From Burkholderiales bacterium (GTDB lineage: Bacteria; Pseudomonadota; Gammaproteobacteria; Burkholderiales; SG8-41), in assembly GCA_019746155.1 (NCBI GenBank), contig JAIESJ010000006.1:1-7338 (forward strand): a stretch of 7,338 nt of DNA. The letters are read 5' to 3'. The first letter of the stretch is position 1, and every line of letters begins with the position of its first letter. Below the pieces are notes generated by a model. It did not search any database and was not told the origin of the DNA. It saw only the letters and a program-made list of their open reading frames with translations. Of the stretch, positions 6,288 through 7,338 are shown in pieces. The position numbers and the translations under genes are program-made.

Positions 6288-6909
6288 AAATTTGGTCGTG
6301 TTTTTGCTGGCCTTGGCGCCGGCGAGCGCGGCGGCCGGCGTCTACGAAGACATGATGCACGCCATCCGGGTCGACGATGAACGCACGGTGGCAAACCTGC
6401 TCAAGCGCGGGATGGATGTCGATACCGTGAGTCCGGACGGCGAATCGCTGCTGACCTTGGCCGTTCGTGAAGGAAAATTTAACGTAATCAAGACGATATT
6501 ATCTGCCCGCCCCAAACTCAATTCGCGCAATGCCTATGGCGAAACGGCTTTGATGCTGGCCGCGCTCAAAGGCCAAACCGATGTCGTCAAGCTGCTGCTC
6601 GACCAGGGAGCAGAAGTCAATCAACCCGGCTGGACGCCGCTTATCTATGCGGCGGTCCATAACCGGATCGATATTGCCAGGCTGCTGCTCAGCCGCGGTG
6701 CCAAAATCGACGCTGCTGCGGAGAACGGTACCACAGCGCTGATGATGGCGGCACGCGAAGGCCATCTTCAGATGGTGCTGTTGTTGCTGGAGCATGGCGC
6801 CGACGTGAATTACCGCACTCAGTACGGCTATACCGCGCTCGGCGTCGCGCTGGATCGCGGTAAGCGTGATGTTGCGGAAATCCTGATCAAAGCCGGCGCT
6901 GAACAATAA
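6274..6909 (+). CDS. Secreted ankyrin-repeat protein
   Basis: This 211-residue protein is predicted to be exported. A basic N-terminus (MFRIRN) is followed by a hydrophobic stretch (LVVFLLALAP, 7-16) and AxA signal peptidase sites ending at about residue 19-21, so the mature protein is periplasmic. The rest is almost all ankyrin repeats. A divergent first unit spans about 24-54. Clearer units follow at about 55-87, 88-117, 118-150, 151-183 and 184-211, with family features such as YGETALMLAALKGQTDVVKL and GADVN. Ankyrin repeats bind proteins; no catalytic domain is present and the partner is unknown. The start codon lies inside tatD (14-base overlap), with a modest purine stretch AAAGAGAG before it, so translation is probably coupled. 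From memory, a similar tatD-ankyrin pair is found in other betaproteobacteria. It appears to be the last gene of the rightward cluster. Confidence 0.9.
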   Translation: MFRIRNLVVFLLALAPASAAAGVYEDMMHAIRVDDERTVANLLKRGMDVDTVSPDGESLLTLAVREGKFNVIKTILSARPKLNSRNAYGETALMLAALKGQTDVVKLLLDQGAEVNQPGWTPLIYAAVHNRIDIARLLLSRGAKIDAAAENGTTALMMAAREGHLQMVLLLLEHGADVNYRTQYGYTALGVALDRGKRDVAEILIKAGAEQ

Positions 6910-6960
6910 AGGGGATGCCCCCAAACCCGGAACAACACGATGGCGCGGTATTCTGCGCTG

Positions 6961-6983
6961 ATACTTCGTATAATGTATACTTC
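6961..6983. other. dif/loxP-resembling stretch with an internal palindrome and repeat
   Basis: ATACTTC occurs twice (6961-6967 and 6977-6983), and between and across them GTATA-ATG-TATAC (6968-6980) forms a palindrome. ATAATGTATA (6970-6979) equals the core of the E. coli dif site as I remember it, and the bases to its left resemble a XerC arm. The bases to its right (6980-6990) do not resemble a XerD arm. Bases 6963-6978 are also identical to 16 bases of P1 loxP, but the second loxP arm is absent. TATAAT (6969-6974) could equally be a -10 box, but no good -35 or downstream rightward gene is seen. Function undecided. Confidence 0.35.
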
Positions 6984-6984
6984 C

Positions 6985-6997
6985 GTTCAGCCTGAAC
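6985..6997. repeat. Short perfect palindrome GTTCAG-C-CTGAAC
   Basis: GTTCAG (6985-6990) and CTGAAC (6992-6997) are complementary around a single C. It is one of a run of short palindromes between the ankyrin gene and the leftward helix-turn-helix gene. The size and one-base centre suit a dimeric DNA-binding protein better than an RNA hairpin. Confidence 0.4.
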
Positions 6998-7026
6998 TAT
7001 CCAACCTGCCGCAGGTTTTGAGATAG
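6997..7026. repeat. Two-part stem-loop between the convergent genes
   Basis: An outer stem CTATC (6997-7001) / GATAG (7022-7026) encloses an inner stem AACCTG (7003-7008) / CAGGTT (7012-7017), giving 11 base pairs with a small asymmetric internal loop. On the plus strand TTTT (7016-7019) overlaps the right arm, so at best it would be a weak terminator for the ankyrin gene. On the minus strand no T-run follows. The central AACCTGCCGCAGGTT is also an odd-length perfect palindrome and could be a protein-binding site. Confidence 0.4.
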
Positions 7027-7027
7027 A

Positions 7028-7039
7028 AATCACGTGATT
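7028..7039. repeat. Perfect 12-bp palindrome AATCACGTGATT
   Basis: AATCACGTGATT is identical to its own reverse complement. It lies two bases after the stem-loop at 6997-7026 and 34 bases beyond the stop of the leftward gene. It has the form of a binding site for a symmetric dimer, but I cannot name the protein. Confidence 0.4.
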
Positions 7040-7045
7040 GACGGG

Positions 7046-7066
7046 TGACAAGCCCTTGATTTGTCA
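7046..7066. repeat. 6-bp inverted repeat just beyond the leftward gene
   Basis: TGACAA (7046-7051) and TTGTCA (7061-7066) are perfectly complementary around a 9-base loop. An alternative pairing joins GGG (7043-7045) with CCC (7053-7055). It lies 7 bases beyond the stop codon of the leftward gene, where a terminator would be expected, but no T-run follows on the minus strand. Confidence 0.4.
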
Positions 7067-7073
7067 GCGGTAA

Positions 7074-7337
7074 TTATTTCCCTCCGGAGAAACGCACAGC
7101 TGTTGCATCTATTGCGCGCGTGTAGTTGCGCGCCTGTCCCAATTTCGGACCACGGCTGCCAAACTGGATAGTGGGCGGAAAGTCGATCTCCCAGCGCCCG
7201 CAGGCCGCCTTACGACCAACAATCCGCCCCTGCGCAAGCATGACGCGGACACGCTGGACGCTGACACCCAGATGCTTAGCCAGATAGGCGACTGAGACAG
7301 AGCGAATCAGCAAAAAACACCCCCAGAACCGCCGCAA
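7074..7337 (-). CDS. Small helix-turn-helix DNA-binding protein, partial at the right edge
   Basis: A leftward reading frame stays open to the window edge and ends at TAA (7074-7076), giving at least 87 residues. The first codon at the edge is TTG, so the true start may lie outside. An internal TTG nine codons in (..LLIRSVSVAYLAK) preceded by GGGGG is another candidate. Residues about 14-51 (SVAYLAKHLGVS, then VQRVRVMLAQGRI, then GRWEID) look like the MerR/excisionase-type winged helix-turn-helix domain (HTH_17 style). In that family a first helix-turn-helix is followed by a short wing ending in a conserved Trp. The tail (PPTIQFGSRGPKLGQARN) is basic and unassigned. Such proteins occur as phage or integrase accessory factors, antitoxins and small regulators; which applies here cannot be told. 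It converges on the ankyrin gene. Confidence 0.55.
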   Translation of the reverse strand: MRRFWGCFLLIRSVSVAYLAKHLGVSVQRVRVMLAQGRIVGRKAACGRWEIDFPPTIQFGSRGPKLGQARNYTRAIDATAVRFSGGK

Positions 7338-7338
7338 C

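Noticed and set aside
6963..6978. A true loxP site
   Set aside because: Only one arm and part of the spacer match. The second inverted arm is absent, so Cre could not use it as a normal site, and no cre-like gene is in the window.
6999..7026. An integron attC site
   Set aside because: ATCCAAC (6999-7005) fits the RYYYAAC box, but no GTTRRRY partner is found downstream at a suitable distance and no integrase is visible.

Overview
The window is a GC-rich, tightly packed proteobacterial chromosome segment. It carries the conserved fatty-acid, folate, peptidoglycan and DNA-replication cluster acpP-fabF-pabC-mltG-tmk-holB-tatD, followed by a secreted ankyrin-repeat gene. All eight genes read rightward. 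The same backbone order is known from Escherichia coli (acpP-fabF-pabC-mltG-tmk-holB-ycfH) and Pseudomonas aeruginosa (which has pilZ between holB and the tatD-like gene). Protein sequence style, the ankyrin gene attached to tatD, and GC-rich codons interrupted by AT-rich junctions suggest a betaproteobacterium, perhaps near the Nitrosomonadales. That placement is an inference from memory of gene order, not from a search.

Layout. Bases 1-293 hold no gene. They contain a 15-bp direct repeat (1-15 and 151-165) bracketing a dispersed-repeat-like hairpin (87-109), then an extended -10 promoter (199-207) and a strong ribosome binding site for acpP. acpP (294-533) is separated from fabF (651-1898) by 117 bases with a GC-only inverted repeat. 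From pabC to tmk the genes overlap or almost touch: pabC/mltG by 17 bases, mltG/tmk by 1 base. An AT-rich 69-base junction with a perfect 10-bp inverted repeat separates tmk from holB. holB and tatD are only 23 bases apart, so pilZ is absent. The ankyrin gene overlaps the end of tatD by 14 bases. After the ankyrin gene, 6910-7073 is non-coding and unusually rich in short perfect palindromes, including a dif/loxP-resembling stretch. A leftward partial gene for a small helix-turn-helix protein (7074 to the right edge) converges on it.

How the genes work together. AcpP carries acyl chains and FabF elongates them. PabC makes p-aminobenzoate for folate, and folate is needed for dTMP. Tmk phosphorylates dTMP to dTDP. 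HolB is the delta' subunit of the clamp loader that supports replication. MltG trims nascent glycan strands. TatD is a metal-dependent hydrolase/nuclease-type enzyme. The cluster therefore couples membrane, wall and DNA growth.

The coding part is ordinary and well conserved. I see no new defence or biosynthetic system. The parts that deserve a second look are non-coding: the palindrome-rich block at 6911-7066 next to a small DNA-binding protein, the repeat cluster at the left edge, and the tmk-holB inverted repeat.
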